DNA of 64,000 nt from an uncultured Dongia sp. (GCF_936916975.1 NZ_CAKZGO010000025.1:123420-187419), one strand, 5' to 3'; positions 44,901 through 53,983 are shown, counted from the first letter of the stretch. Numbers and translations are program-made. Notes: generated by a model from the sequence alone, not told the origin.

Positions 44901-45043
44901 ACGACATTCACGCGAGGTAGATCGAGGTCCGGCAGGTCCTGAATGGCAAGGTTCCGGAAACCCCAGATGCCACCGAGCATGAGAAGGATGAACAGCAGAA
45001 TCGAAGGTATGGGATTACGGATCGACCACGTCGCGAAGGTCAT
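41996..45043 (-). CDS. RND efflux permease (HAE1-like, MdtB/C type)
   Basis: 1015 residues, full length. N-terminal SIRNPIPSILLFILLMLGG helix, porter domains, and the proton-relay Asp pair in ILVDDAIVEIENIERH of the fourth helix. Proton-driven pump that works as a trimer with the adaptor encoded 4 bases upstream (ATGA overlap). The operon codes for no TolC but starts with a MipA/OmpV barrel. Confidence 0.94.
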   Translation of the reverse strand: MTFATWSIRNPIPSILLFILLMLGGIWGFRNLAIQDLPDLDLPRVNVVIEQPGASPAQLETEVARKVEDSIATLSGLRHTETSITDGRVSIQVEFALEKGRSDALIETKDAVDRIRSDLPTDIEQPTVSAVTRTGDPILVFAIASTRLSEEELSWFIDDTVTKSVLAVSGVGEAERIGGVQREIRVDIDPVQLHAMGITAGDVSRSLRQVQQQSSGGRALLGTGEQSLRTIATVRQAADLRQLPLVLADGSSVKLEQVATVSDTIADRTEAAMLGNKSVLGLRIYRAKGFDEVRVAQDVREALARLTAAEPSLRLSEVSGSVDYTMEQYKGSMDMLYEGAILAIFVVWLFLRDWRATLIAATALPLSVIPTFGAMAWLGFSLNTLTLLALSVVVGILVDDAIVEIENIERHSHMGKPMRQAAGDAVTEIALAVTATTMSLVVIFLPTTMMSGVVGLLFRQFGWTAVIAVLASLAVARLLTPMMAAYLLKSRPRIDRGDSAMMTWYLALVAWCLNYRKITLLSVALIFVASIALVPLIPTALMPPADTGQTTVNFELPPGSALENARVVALAARQAVETIDGVASIFTTIGDAGTGEVRKGAMVVKLLPPDQRPSQVVVENALVEALIGVPGARFSLDGGRGKKLELVLAGDDAMALKASAQALEDELRSIAGIGNISSTASLERPEITLRPNAQAAAELGVTAAAIGEALRIATSGDFDANVARLNLDNRQIYIRTRLTDHARQDLDTLANLRVRGADGLVPLSSVADLSIESGPSQIDRYDRRRYVTISADLGGMPLGDALAAVMASPAVKAMPSTVNLIEVGDAELQDELLSGFAMALIVGILCVYCVIVLLFRDFLQPFTILSAIPLAAGGAFAALLIAGSELDVPSMIGLVMLTGIVTKNSILLVEYAILGMQERKMSLQDALMDACHKRARPIIMTTVAMIAGMLPIALGFGADASFRQPMAIAVIGGLLSSTGLSLLVVPVVFSYVSGFEGLLKRLTAYRPSGAQAISS

Positions 45044-46206
45044 TGCCGTGGCTCCCGGCCCGCGACGGCCGGGGCCGACTTGCCGGCCGCCGGCCGGCTC
45101 TCAAGATGCACGGTGTCGCCATCCTTCAGAAAGCCGGCGCCGGAGACGACAACCTCATCGCCGTCAGCAACACCGTCGAGAATTTCGACATCCCTGCCGC
45201 GACGGCGGCCGACTTCCACCGCTTGCAGCGTCACCGTTGCAAGGGCGTCAGCCGTGTTTCTGTCCGGCTTCAATTTCAGCACATAGTTTCGGCCGTCACG
45301 GATGACGACGCTTTCTGCCGGCACGACGAACGCTGCGCGCCGGCCAAGATCGATCGTGCCTTCGGCATACATGCCGGCGCGTGCGCTGGTGCCTGGCGCC
45401 AGATCGGCATAGACCATGCCGAGCCTGGATGACGGATCCAAAGATGGCGCCAATTGACGGATTGTCGCATTGGCCGTATCGCCGTTCGGCAGGGCGAGTA
45501 CAAGCGTCTGGCCGACGGCCGCCTGGGACAGCTGCATGGCAGTCAGCTCGCCGCGCCATTCCAGGCGATCCTGGCGGATGAGCCGGAACAGCTCCTGACC
45601 CACGGACAGGACTTCACCCAGCGTGGCGGTCTTCGCTGATATCGTCCCATCGTCAGGCGCCACGATGTTGGCATAGGACAGCTGCAGCTGGACCGCCGCC
45701 AAGGCGGCGCTGGTTTTCTTGGCCTGGGTTGAATACTGGAGATAGTCGCGCTCGCTCATGGTCTTTGTTTGCTTCAGCGCGGTCGCGCGCTTGTTGTTCG
45801 CCTCAGCCTCATCCCGGCCCGCTTTCAGCTGAAGCTCTTCGGCGCGGAGCATGGCGGTATCGAGACGCGCCAGAACCTGGCCCTTCTTTACGCGATCGCC
45901 AATCTCGACCGACACCTCGGTCAGCCGATAGCCGCCCAGCTGGCTGCCAAGGATCGCTTCCTGCCAAGCCGCGACGGGACCTGGCGCGGTGATCGTCACC
46001 GGCCAGGTCTGACGCTGCACGGTAGCGCTTGTCACGGCCAGTGCCGGCACCGTCTGGGTCGGACGCGCCGCCGATTGGCTTTGGTCCGCCACGACGACCG
46101 CGATGGTGCCGACCGCCAGCGCCAAGGCGAGAGTCGGCACGATCCAGGCGAAAATCTTGCCGACCGTTCGACTAGGTCCGACGGGATACATTCTATCCAT
46201 GCTCAT
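45040..46206 (-). CDS. RND efflux periplasmic adaptor (membrane fusion protein)
   Basis: 388 residues. Uncleaved N-terminal anchor (IFAWIVPTLALALAVGTIAV), lipoyl halves around EVSVEIGDRVKKGQVLARLD and NIVAPDDGTISAKTATLGEV, a short helical hairpin and a beta-barrel domain. Links the pump to the outer membrane. 21 bases after the MipA gene. Confidence 0.93.
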   Translation of the reverse strand: MSMDRMYPVGPSRTVGKIFAWIVPTLALALAVGTIAVVVADQSQSAARPTQTVPALAVTSATVQRQTWPVTITAPGPVAAWQEAILGSQLGGYRLTEVSVEIGDRVKKGQVLARLDTAMLRAEELQLKAGRDEAEANNKRATALKQTKTMSERDYLQYSTQAKKTSAALAAVQLQLSYANIVAPDDGTISAKTATLGEVLSVGQELFRLIRQDRLEWRGELTAMQLSQAAVGQTLVLALPNGDTANATIRQLAPSLDPSSRLGMVYADLAPGTSARAGMYAEGTIDLGRRAAFVVPAESVVIRDGRNYVLKLKPDRNTADALATVTLQAVEVGRRRGRDVEILDGVADGDEVVVSGAGFLKDGDTVHLESRPAAGKSAPAVAGREPRQ

Positions 46207-46227
46207 CAGGTGTAAAAGGAAACCAGC

Positions 46228-47097
46228 CTAGAAGCTGAAAACGAGCCCGGCCCCGACGATAGCCTGCCCGGAAGCGCCCTCATCATCGACAATCGGGCTG
46301 TCGGCTGCATCGCCAACCAATTGGGTGTAACCGGCGATTCCGGTGATTCCCCAGTTCTTATTCCATTGATAGGTAGCGTTGAACATCACGCCGACATCCT
46401 TGATGCCGCCGTCAGCATCGAACGGCGACAGGCCACTGCGGCGGGCATCGCCCGCATCGACGCCAAAATAGGTATCGGTATAGTTGCCACTGGCATAGGT
46501 GGCAGACAGATCGACACCGAGCCGCACGCTCTCGCTGGGGGAGAAGCTGTAGGACGGCCCAAAGGAGATGGTCGTGCCGTTGTGAACGTCACCAAGATCC
46601 GTCATGACCTCGATTTCGAAGGCGAGTTCATCGGTGGGATCCAGGAGTTCTTCCATGGACATCTTTGCAAAGACACCGCCTTCGACCGTGCTGTCGATAT
46701 TGCGCATCCGGTCGACGCGGTTGTTCTTGACGTCATCACGCCCTGAGGCGAATCCGATCGACGGCCCGAATTCGAAACCCTCGAACGGTGAGACGTTGAT
46801 CTTAGCGTCCAATCCCCTGAGCTGGATGTAGTAGGTATCGTAGCTCAGCTTGCCGGCAATCATCGGCGAGACCGAATAATCTTCCGACCCGTCATAATCG
46901 GGCACGACCACGCCGCCGACGATCAGATTGCCGCCGAACCCGTCCCCTTCCGGCGCCCCTTGCAACGGATCATAGGCCGGCGGTGCAGTCGGCACCTCCT
47001 GCGCGACCGCTTGGGTTCCGATCAAGCAGAAGGCGGCAACGGTGGCGAGCAGCGCCAGGCGACGGCCAGGAAATATGTCAGGCAACCAGCTTTTCAT
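46228..47097 (-). CDS. MipA/OmpV family outer-membrane protein
   Basis: 289 residues with signal peptide (cleavage after AVA) and an outer-membrane barrel ending in a terminal Phe (GAGLVFSF). The mature part starts FGGNLIVGGVVVPDYDGS and has the alternating strands of MipA/OmpV. First gene of an RND efflux operon, divergent from a two-component system that probably controls it. Confidence 0.92.
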   Translation of the reverse strand: MKSWLPDIFPGRRLALLATVAAFCLIGTQAVAQEVPTAPPAYDPLQGAPEGDGFGGNLIVGGVVVPDYDGSEDYSVSPMIAGKLSYDTYYIQLRGLDAKINVSPFEGFEFGPSIGFASGRDDVKNNRVDRMRNIDSTVEGGVFAKMSMEELLDPTDELAFEIEVMTDLGDVHNGTTISFGPSYSFSPSESVRLGVDLSATYASGNYTDTYFGVDAGDARRSGLSPFDADGGIKDVGVMFNATYQWNKNWGITGIAGYTQLVGDAADSPIVDDEGASGQAIVGAGLVFSF

Positions 47098-47205
47098 CAG
47101 ATCATCCCTATCAATTGTGGTCCAGCCGCGAAGGCAGTTTCCCGCGGCGGCAGGCCGGAACTTACTGGACCGAGCGTCGGGGTGAATGTCGCCCCGGTGG
47201 CGTTT

Positions 47206-47220
47206 TGTTAAGAAATGTTG
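47206..47220. promoter_or_regulatory. Candidate response-regulator binding site
   Basis: TGTTA, 5 bases, TGTTG: direct half-sites with a 10-base period as used by OmpR/PhoP-type regulators. Lies between the MipA gene and the divergent response-regulator gene. Confidence 0.4.
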
Positions 47221-47333
47221 CGACGGGCCGGTTTTGCTGATTTTTCGGCCCGGCGTCGATTAGACTGGGAGCCCTGGCTTGCGTGATCGCCGCGCGGGCA
47301 GCATTGCCAATTTATCGAGGCCATCCACGCCCC

Positions 47334-48074
47334 ATGCCGCCGAGTTCGACCCCGCATATCCTGATCGTCGATGACGACCGGCAGATCCGCGAGCGGCTTG
47401 CCAAGTTTCTGCGGGAGCATGGCTTGACCGTGACCGAGGCAATCGACGGCCGTGACATGACCGCCAAACTGTCGCGTAGCCAGGTCGATCTCATCGTGCT
47501 CGATATCATGATGCCGGGTGATGATGGGTTGACACTCTGCCGCCGCCTGCGCGCCGACAACACCATCCCGATCATCCTGTTGACCGCCTCGGATGGGGAT
47601 GCGGACCGCATTGTCGGGCTGGAACTCGGCGCCGACGACTATGTCACGAAGCCATTCAATCCGCGAGAGCTGCTGGCGCGGATCCGGGCGCTGCTGCGGC
47701 GGTCGACCATGGTTGCCGCTTCAGGCATGCGGGGCGCACCCGTTTATCAGTTTGGCGGGTGGTCGCTTGACGTCAATCGACGGCTGCTCACGTCTCTGGA
47801 TGGGGCCCTCGTAGTCCTCACCAGTTACGAATTCGACCTTCTCGTTGTCTTTGTCGAGAATCCGCAGCGCCCGCTCAATCGCGAAAAACTCCTGGAATTT
47901 CTCCACGGACGCACCGCAAGTCAATTCGATCGCAGCATCGATGTGCATGTGAGCCGGCTGCGCCGCAAGATCGAGCTGGATCCGCAGCAACCAGTCCTCA
48001 TAAAGACGATCCGCAACGAGGGCTACTTCTTTACCGCCGATGTCACCAGAGGAGGCGACGGGTCAACACCATGA
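47334..48074 (+). CDS. OmpR-family response regulator
   Basis: 246 residues. Receiver domain with the acidic pair in ILIVDDDRQ, phospho-acceptor Asp in VLDIMMPG, Thr in LLTASD and Lys in YVTKPF; winged-helix output domain from about 140 (SYEFDLLVVFVENPQRPLNR, then DVHVSRLRRKIE). The ATG at 47334 is chosen because the receiver fold begins right after it. Followed by its kinase with a 4-base overlap. Confidence 0.93.
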   Translation: MPPSSTPHILIVDDDRQIRERLAKFLREHGLTVTEAIDGRDMTAKLSRSQVDLIVLDIMMPGDDGLTLCRRLRADNTIPIILLTASDGDADRIVGLELGADDYVTKPFNPRELLARIRALLRRSTMVAASGMRGAPVYQFGGWSLDVNRRLLTSLDGALVVLTSYEFDLLVVFVENPQRPLNREKLLEFLHGRTASQFDRSIDVHVSRLRRKIELDPQQPVLIKTIRNEGYFFTADVTRGGDGSTP

Positions 48075-49501
48075 AATTCTTCGGCTACCGCGCGCTTGGT
48101 CTCGCCCCTCGGCTGGCGATCCAGATCGTGATGATCCTGTTCACCATGATCCTGGTCGAATGGATCGGCAGCAGAATCGTGCCCATGCCGGACGTCCTTT
48201 TCATGGACGAAAGATGGTTGGTAAAGGCCATCGTCGACGTTCACGCCAGGTTGGAAGGACTGTCGCCGGTAGAGCAGGAATCGGCCATCGCCCATTTGCC
48301 GTCCAACGACTTTCTTAATTTCTACATTTCGGCCGAGCCGGACACCGATCATGCGGATGCGGATCCAAAAAGGGCGGACACGCTGGCCGAGGAGCTGAGA
48401 CGCCAGCTGCGGCCCGGTACCAATTTCGACATCACGGCATCGTCATTTCGAGGAGAGTTTGAACAATCGCTCACAGCCATTGCCGTGGTTGTCGAGGAAC
48501 TGCCGATACGGATGGTGCCAAGCAATGATGAAGGCGATGAGGCCGTTCTCATTACGCCGGACCTACGCATTCATATCGCCCTGAGTGACGGACGATGGCT
48601 CAACGTCCGGCAAAGCATCGACGACTCGGCGATCGCCAGGCTGCTGCGCAATATCGCTGGGCCGGCGATCGGGATTCTCGTCATCCTCCTGATCTCGATG
48701 CGGGCATCCCACGTCCTGCTCACGCCTCTGCGGCAGTTGGCGGTCGCCGCCGAGCGACTGGGCCGGGAGCGCAGCGTCACGACCATTCCGGAAATGAGAG
48801 TCCCGGAATATAAGGCCATTGCCGACAGCTTCAACAACATGCAGACTCGGCTGAAGCGCTTTATCGACGACCGCACGCAGATGCTCGGCGCCATTTCCCA
48901 TGACCTCAGTACGCCATTGACGCGTTTGCGCCTGCTTGCCGAGGATCTCGGCAACCCCCGGCAACGAGAGCAGCTCCTGGCCGATATTTCCGAGATGGAA
49001 ATGATGATCAGGACCTCGCTCATTTTCGCTCGGGACGATGCGCAGCAGGAGCCCTATGTCAATGTCGACATTGCCTCGCTCATGATCAGTCTTTGCGACA
49101 CGATGACGGATGCCGGTGAGCTCGTTTCTTACCAGGGCCCGGACCACGCATCGCTGCTTTGCCGTCCGATCGCCATTCGCCGCGCGCTCACCAATCTTGT
49201 CGAGAACGGGTGCAAGTATGGCGAAGAGGTGGCGGTCGAGTTGACCACCCAATCGGATGCGGTGACGATCATCCTGCGAGATCGGGGCCCTGGCATCGAC
49301 GAACAGGATATCGAAAGGGCCTTCATGCCCTATCAGCGGCTTGAATCATCACGCAACCGGGAAACCGGCGGCACCGGACTGGGACTAACCATTGCCCGTG
49401 ACATCATCCATGGGCATGGCGGTGAGATTAAGCTCGGACGAAGGGATGGCGGCGGCCTCACCGTGACAGTCACGCTGCCGAGGCCGGGAAAGGCCATCTA
49501 G
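48071..49501 (+). CDS. Sensor histidine kinase
   Basis: 476 residues. Helix near 17-35, a periplasmic sensor region to about 190, second helix (AGPAIGILVILLISMRA), HAMP linker, phospho-acceptor His in AISHDLSTPLTRLRLL, N-box NLVENGCKYG, G1 DRGPGIDEQD and G2 GGTGLGLTIARD. EnvZ/PhoQ-like layout; the signal is unknown. Paired with the response regulator before it. Confidence 0.93.
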   Translation: MKFFGYRALGLAPRLAIQIVMILFTMILVEWIGSRIVPMPDVLFMDERWLVKAIVDVHARLEGLSPVEQESAIAHLPSNDFLNFYISAEPDTDHADADPKRADTLAEELRRQLRPGTNFDITASSFRGEFEQSLTAIAVVVEELPIRMVPSNDEGDEAVLITPDLRIHIALSDGRWLNVRQSIDDSAIARLLRNIAGPAIGILVILLISMRASHVLLTPLRQLAVAAERLGRERSVTTIPEMRVPEYKAIADSFNNMQTRLKRFIDDRTQMLGAISHDLSTPLTRLRLLAEDLGNPRQREQLLADISEMEMMIRTSLIFARDDAQQEPYVNVDIASLMISLCDTMTDAGELVSYQGPDHASLLCRPIAIRRALTNLVENGCKYGEEVAVELTTQSDAVTIILRDRGPGIDEQDIERAFMPYQRLESSRNRETGGTGLGLTIARDIIHGHGGEIKLGRRDGGGLTVTVTLPRPGKAI

Positions 49502-49560
49502 CTGCGTGCCGATTTGCCCGCGGTACCGCGGAACCCAGCGTGTTCCACGCAGCGAATCGG
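49501..49560. other. Interlocking inverted repeats in a convergent gap
   Basis: GCTGCGTG (49501-49508) pairs with CACGCAGC (49546-49553), CCGATT (49509-49514) with AATCGG (49555-49560), and between them is the perfect palindrome CCGCGGTACCGCGG (49518-49531). The two outer stems cross each other. The gap separates converging genes, so this may act as a two-way transcript end; there is no T-run. Confidence 0.4.
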
Positions 49561-49573
49561 TGCTGAAGCTCTT

Positions 49574-51637
49574 TCAGAGGTCGAGCAGCAGTCGTGCCGT
49601 GCCTTCCGCCGGCACCGCCGAGCAGATGAGCGCCTCGTCCTTGCCGATATCAGCGCCGGGAGGTGTGTGATAGGTGACCGCCCCTTCGATAATCTTGGCG
49701 CGGCAGCTGCCGCAGCTCCCTGCGCGGCAGCTGAAGGGCGGCGCAAGGCCACGCGATTCAGCAAGCTCCAGCAAAGATCCGCTGGCAGGACTCCAGCGCG
49801 CCTCTTTACCCGATGCCGTAAACGCCACCGGCACGGATTCCTTGGACGGCGGCCCTAGCACGATTGCCGGCGCGCCCTTATCCGCGACACGCGTCAGCGA
49901 TGCCGGTCCGAACGCCTCGGCATGGATGCGCGTATCCGAAATATTGAACCCGCGCAGCCCGTCATAGACCGCCTGCATGAACGGCCCCGGCCCGCACAGA
50001 TAGAAATCATAGTCACCGAAGGGCAGCGTGGCACTGAGCAGCGCCATGTCGACGCGGCCCGCAACGTCATAATCTTGGCCCTCGCGCGCATCACCTGGTT
50101 CGCTCAGCACCCGCACCAGACGCACCAGGCCCTGCCCCTGCGCCAGCAATCCGGCAATCTCGCCATCGAAGGCGCGGTCATCCTTGTTGCGTGCGGCATA
50201 GAACAGCCAGGTCGGTCGGATGCGGCGCTTGCGGAGGCCTTCAAAGATGATATGCCGCAGCATGGCGAGCATTGGAGTGATGCCGATTCCGGCCGCCATC
50301 AACACGGCCGGCCGGGGCTCCAAGGCGTCGACAGTGAACCTGCCGGCAGGCGCCTGCACCTCCAGCGTATCGCCGGCCTTCAGTGTGTGCAGATGCGCCG
50401 ACACATTGCTCTGCCGTTTGACGCTGATGCGATAGAAGCCATCGGAGGGTGCTGCGGACAACGTATAGGTGCGGATGACGGGCTTGTCCGTTCCCGGCAG
50501 TGTGAGGCGGATCGGCAAATGCTGTCCCGCTTCATGCGGAACGAGGCCGAAGCCGTCCAGCGGCTGCAAATAGAACGACTTCACACTGGCACTTTCCGGC
50601 CTGATCTCCTCGATGCGGAACGGCCGCCATTGCCTGGCGAGCTCCTGCACCTTCAGCCGCGCCGCCATCTCCGCCCAGTCGCCGGTCATCAGTGAATTGG
50701 GTGATGCCCCTTGCGCTTCATCCGCCCATTGTAACGGCAATGCCGCCGGGCGATAGACGATGCGGGTGGGCTGCAGGCGCCAGAAACGCTCGGCCCCCTG
50801 GAATGCCGCGATCTCCGGCCCATCGAGGACTACCTCCGGCACCCCGGCGATCTGCAGCAGATCACCGGTGGTGAAATCGACGAAGACCAGCCCAGCGCGT
50901 GGATTGACGCTGAAATTCCCGAGCGTGTTGAAGAACAGATTGCCGGCAAAATCCGGTACCGTGAGGACACCCGTGTCACTGATATGCACAAAGCCGGGCT
51001 TGCCGCCGCGATGCGACACATCCACTTGCCGCCCGCCTTCCGGTTGGTCGACATAGGACGCGACGAAAAACGTGTCCGCACCATTGATCATCGCCTGAGC
51101 GCGGGCGTTCAAGCCATTCAGATACTGTACCGTCTCGGCCGGCTGGAACCGGTCGGCCGGGCGGGTGAACTCAAACTGCCGCAGCTGGATATATTGCGGA
51201 CAATTGCCGTAGCTCTGATCAACCGCGACGGTGAAGCCGCTTTCATTCAGACGCTGTACGGTGCCGTTCATCCGGTTGCGCCGCCGCGAGTGCAACTCAA
51301 TACCGAGCAGTCCGATGGCATCGCCGTTATTGAAGCCGTCCTCTGCCGGATCGCCCGGATCGCGGGCAAGGCTGACGCCAAGGCGCTTTGGATCCGGCGA
51401 TTGCATGAAGCCCGGCTCATTCGCCCGCAAGGTCGCCCACACATCGCCTTGGGCATCGACCGACCCCAGCACGACGAAAGGCAGTTGTTCGAAAAAAGCA
51501 CGATGCTGGTCCGGCATATAATCGCGGATGACCCGGCGTCCCACATCCGCCATGCGTTCGGCAACACCGGCGCTGCGCTGCAGAGCGACCTCGCCGTCAT
51601 GCCAGGGTGATGCGGTGGTTGTCTGGGTCATGGTCAT
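49574..51637 (-). CDS. PNPOx-like / FAD-NAD reductase / 2Fe-2S ferredoxin fusion
   Basis: 687 residues with three parts: a pyridoxamine-phosphate-oxidase-like split barrel (about 30-330: PFVVLGSVDAQGDVWATL; GVLTVPDFAGNLFFNTLGN), a ferredoxin-reductase unit (340-570: RTYTLSAAPSDGFYRISVK for FAD, VLMAAGIGITPMLAML and FYLCGPGPFMQAVYDGL for NAD(P)H) and a plant-type ferredoxin (595-687) with Cys in CRAGSCGSC and ICSA. This is a self-sufficient electron-transfer protein; the split barrel probably binds flavin or haem. Expressed with the GST and AhpD-like genes. Confidence 0.9.
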   Translation of the reverse strand: MTMTQTTTASPWHDGEVALQRSAGVAERMADVGRRVIRDYMPDQHRAFFEQLPFVVLGSVDAQGDVWATLRANEPGFMQSPDPKRLGVSLARDPGDPAEDGFNNGDAIGLLGIELHSRRRNRMNGTVQRLNESGFTVAVDQSYGNCPQYIQLRQFEFTRPADRFQPAETVQYLNGLNARAQAMINGADTFFVASYVDQPEGGRQVDVSHRGGKPGFVHISDTGVLTVPDFAGNLFFNTLGNFSVNPRAGLVFVDFTTGDLLQIAGVPEVVLDGPEIAAFQGAERFWRLQPTRIVYRPAALPLQWADEAQGASPNSLMTGDWAEMAARLKVQELARQWRPFRIEEIRPESASVKSFYLQPLDGFGLVPHEAGQHLPIRLTLPGTDKPVIRTYTLSAAPSDGFYRISVKRQSNVSAHLHTLKAGDTLEVQAPAGRFTVDALEPRPAVLMAAGIGITPMLAMLRHIIFEGLRKRRIRPTWLFYAARNKDDRAFDGEIAGLLAQGQGLVRLVRVLSEPGDAREGQDYDVAGRVDMALLSATLPFGDYDFYLCGPGPFMQAVYDGLRGFNISDTRIHAEAFGPASLTRVADKGAPAIVLGPPSKESVPVAFTASGKEARWSPASGSLLELAESRGLAPPFSCRAGSCGSCRAKIIEGAVTYHTPPGADIGKDEALICSAVPAEGTARLLLDL

Positions 51638-51708
51638 CTACAGATCTTTCCTCGGCAGGAGTAACACGGGATGGAGGCCAAGCCTCTCATCCCGCGCCGG
51701 TTCAAACT

Positions 51709-52320
51709 TTACGCCGCCAGACCAACGGGCGTTTTCTGGAATTCGACGAAGCCGGGAAGAGCTTCGATCCTTGCCAGCCAGGCACGCACATTGGCATAGG
51801 CTGAAAGATCGACATTCCCTTCCGGCGCGCTGGCGACGTAGCTGTAGAGTGCCACATCAGCAACGGTCGGTGTCGTCGCGGCAATGAAGTCCCGTTGCGC
51901 CAACTCGGCATCGATCTGCTTCAACACATTATGTGCGCGTGTCAGTACTTCCTCCGGCCGGAAGCCGGCGCCAAACACGGTGATGAGGCGTGCTGCCGCT
52001 GGGCCGTAAGCGATTTCACCAGCGGCGACAGACAGCCATTTCTGCACTTTCGCGGCGGCCAGGGCATCTTCCGGCAGCCAATCGCTGCGCCGCAGCTTCT
52101 TCGCGAGATAGATCAGGATGGCAACCGAATCGGTCACGATCGTGCCGTCATCGTCCAACACCGGCACCTGGCCGAATGGATTGATCTTCAGGAAATCCGG
52201 CGCCTTATGGGCCCCCTTGGCGAGGTCGACCGGGACCAGTTCATGGGGGATGTTTAGCAGCGACAGGAACAGGCGTGCGCGGTGCGAATGCCCCGACAGC
52301 GGATGATGATAGAGCTTCAT
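51709..52320 (-). CDS. Glutathione S-transferase
   Basis: 203 residues from [25 protein letters not shown] lies 8 bases upstream and sets this start. Glutathione-binding pieces [14 protein letters not shown] and [13 protein letters not shown], then a helical domain. Probably detoxifies electrophiles. Sits between the AhpD-like gene and the redox fusion gene in the LysR-linked operon. Confidence 0.92.
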   Translation of the reverse strand: MKLYHHPLSGHSHRARLFLSLLNIPHELVPVDLAKGAHKAPDFLKINPFGQVPVLDDDGTIVTDSVAILIYLAKKLRRSDWLPEDALAAAKVQKWLSVAAGEIAYGPAAARLITVFGAGFRPEEVLTRAHNVLKQIDAELAQRDFIAATTPTVADVALYSYVASAPEGNVDLSAYANVRAWLARIEALPGFVEFQKTPVGLAA

Positions 52321-52357
52321 GATTTTGGCCTCCTGAAAAGAGTGAGAAAAGGAATGG

Positions 52358-52909
52358 TCAGGCTGCATTGCGCAAATTGACGCGCGGGAAGTCGATCTCG
52401 GTCTTGAATACCTCATTCACGTAATTGGTCCAGGTGTTGAGGGCAACATGCTGCACGATCTCGAGCAACTGGCCGTCGTCATAACCGGCGGCCTTCACTG
52501 CGGCGATGTCAGTCTCGTTGACTTGGCCGCGCGAGCGCGTTACCAGCGCTGCGAAATGGACAGCGGCATCAGCCTTCAAATCGTTGGAGCGACCACTGCG
52601 GTTGGCGGTGATTTCCGCGTCGTCGAGCTTGGCGAGATTCTTACCCGTATAGGTGTGGGCCGAGAGGCAATACTGGCAGCCATTGATCTCCGCGACGGCA
52701 AGCGCGATGCGCTCGCGAGTCTGCGGCGGCAAGGCGCCCTTGCCCAGCGTCTCGGCGAGGTCGAGATGGCCTTTGAGGGCGGTCGGGCTGTTGCTGATCA
52801 ATTTGAAGATATTGGGCACCATGCCGAACTTCTTTTTGACGCCCTCAAGCAGGGACTGCGAAGCGGCGGGCGCGTCAGCGATGGTGGCGGGGGTCGGGAT
52901 GCGTGACAT
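52358..52909 (-). CDS. Carboxymuconolactone decarboxylase/AhpD-like peroxidase
   Basis: 183 residues. The CxxC redox pair Cys78/Cys81 followed by His85 (GCQYCLSAH) is the AhpD active-site pattern, preceded by [18 protein letters not shown] is 5 bases ahead of ATG 52909, which fixes the start and excludes a longer frame through the LysR promoter. Likely a peroxidase in the response to reactive electrophiles. First gene of the operon divergent from the LysR regulator. Confidence 0.92.
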   Translation of the reverse strand: MSRIPTPATIADAPAASQSLLEGVKKKFGMVPNIFKLISNSPTALKGHLDLAETLGKGALPPQTRERIALAVAEINGCQYCLSAHTYTGKNLAKLDDAEITANRSGRSNDLKADAAVHFAALVTRSRGQVNETDIAAVKAAGYDDGQLLEIVQHVALNTWTNYVNEVFKTEIDFPRVNLRNAA

Positions 52910-52978
52910 GGGAACCTCCTGTCTGGGGATGAAGCGGGGAGGAATTCCCAAGCGCGTCATCTGTCCCAAAGCTATGTC

Positions 52979-53031
52979 CTCCCGAAAAATTGCGGTAGAG
53001 TGCCATATTAAGAACCGTTCTCCCGAAAAAT
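52979..53031. promoter_or_regulatory. Twin direct repeat in the LysR divergent promoter
   Basis: CTCCCGAAAAAT occurs at 52979-52990 and again at 53020-53031, a 41-base spacing (about four helical turns), each followed by a GGTAG at slightly different distance. Located between the LysR gene and the AhpD-like operon, it is a likely regulator binding pair. Confidence 0.55.
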
Positions 53032-53057
53032 GGTAGGATAAGAATAGGAGAAATGAC

Positions 53058-53951
53058 ATGGACCGGCTGGAGGCGATGGCGCTCCTCGTGACGGTAACCG
53101 AGGCTGGCAGCCTGTCCGCGGCAGCCCGGCAATTGGGAGCACCTCTCGCCACCGTCAGCCGCAAGGTTGCCGATCTCGAGGCGCATCTCAACGCTCGCCT
53201 GCTCACCCGCACCAACCGCAAAGTGCAACTGACCGAAGCCGGCCGCGCCTATCTCGCCGACGCCAAGGAAATCCTGGGGAGAGTCGAGGAGGCCGAGCGA
53301 AAAGTGGCCGGTGAATACGTGACACCCAAGGGTGAACTCACGGTGACGGCGCCGCTGGTCTTCGGGCGCATCCATATTCTGCCGGTGGTCACCGATTTCC
53401 TGCAGGTCTTCCCGGACATCACGCTGCGCCTGGTTCTGGGCGACCGCCTCTCGAACCTCGTCGAAGACCACATCGATGCCGCCTTGCGCATCGGCAATCT
53501 GCCGGACAGCAATCTGGTGGCGACGCGCCTGGGTTCAACGCGGCGCTCAACCTATGCCAGTCCTGACTATCTGAAGCGCCGCGGCACGCCGACGACGCTC
53601 GGGGATCTCGCCCACCACGATTGCGTCAGCTTTGAAAACATCGCCCCGTCGAAGTTCTGGACCTTCCATGATGGCAAGCACGATATGCCGGTCCCTGTCC
53701 GCACACGCCTCAGCGTCACCACTGCGGAATCGGCGATCGACGCCGCAATCGCGGGCACGGGCATCACCCGCGTGCTCTCCTACCAGGCCGCCAAGGCTGT
53801 GGCCGCAGGGACGCTCGTCCCGATCCTGGAAGAATTCGAACCGCCCGCCTGGCCGATCCACTTCGTCCACGTCGCCCAAGGCGCGCTGCCCCTCAAGATG
53901 CGAGCCTTCCTCGACTTCGCGACGCCGAGGCTCCGCGCAAAGCTCGCGTGA
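53058..53951 (+). CDS. LysR family transcriptional regulator
   Basis: 297 residues: winged HTH (LSAAARQLGAPLATVSRKV) and an effector domain from about 90. Resembles the branch that controls quinone or electrophile defence genes. Divergent from the AhpD-GST-fusion operon, which it presumably controls. Confidence 0.93.
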   Translation: MDRLEAMALLVTVTEAGSLSAAARQLGAPLATVSRKVADLEAHLNARLLTRTNRKVQLTEAGRAYLADAKEILGRVEEAERKVAGEYVTPKGELTVTAPLVFGRIHILPVVTDFLQVFPDITLRLVLGDRLSNLVEDHIDAALRIGNLPDSNLVATRLGSTRRSTYASPDYLKRRGTPTTLGDLAHHDCVSFENIAPSKFWTFHDGKHDMPVPVRTRLSVTTAESAIDAAIAGTGITRVLSYQAAKAVAAGTLVPILEEFEPPAWPIHFVHVAQGALPLKMRAFLDFATPRLRAKLA

Positions 53952-53983
53952 CTGTGTGTCAGCACCGAACCGGGACCCCGATC

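Noticed and set aside
49574..53951. Reading the redox/GST/AhpD genes as part of an aromatic pathway because of the carboxymuconolactone decarboxylase family name
   Set aside because: The CxxC-xxx-His pattern marks an AhpD-like peroxidase, and no ring-cleavage gene is present in this group.
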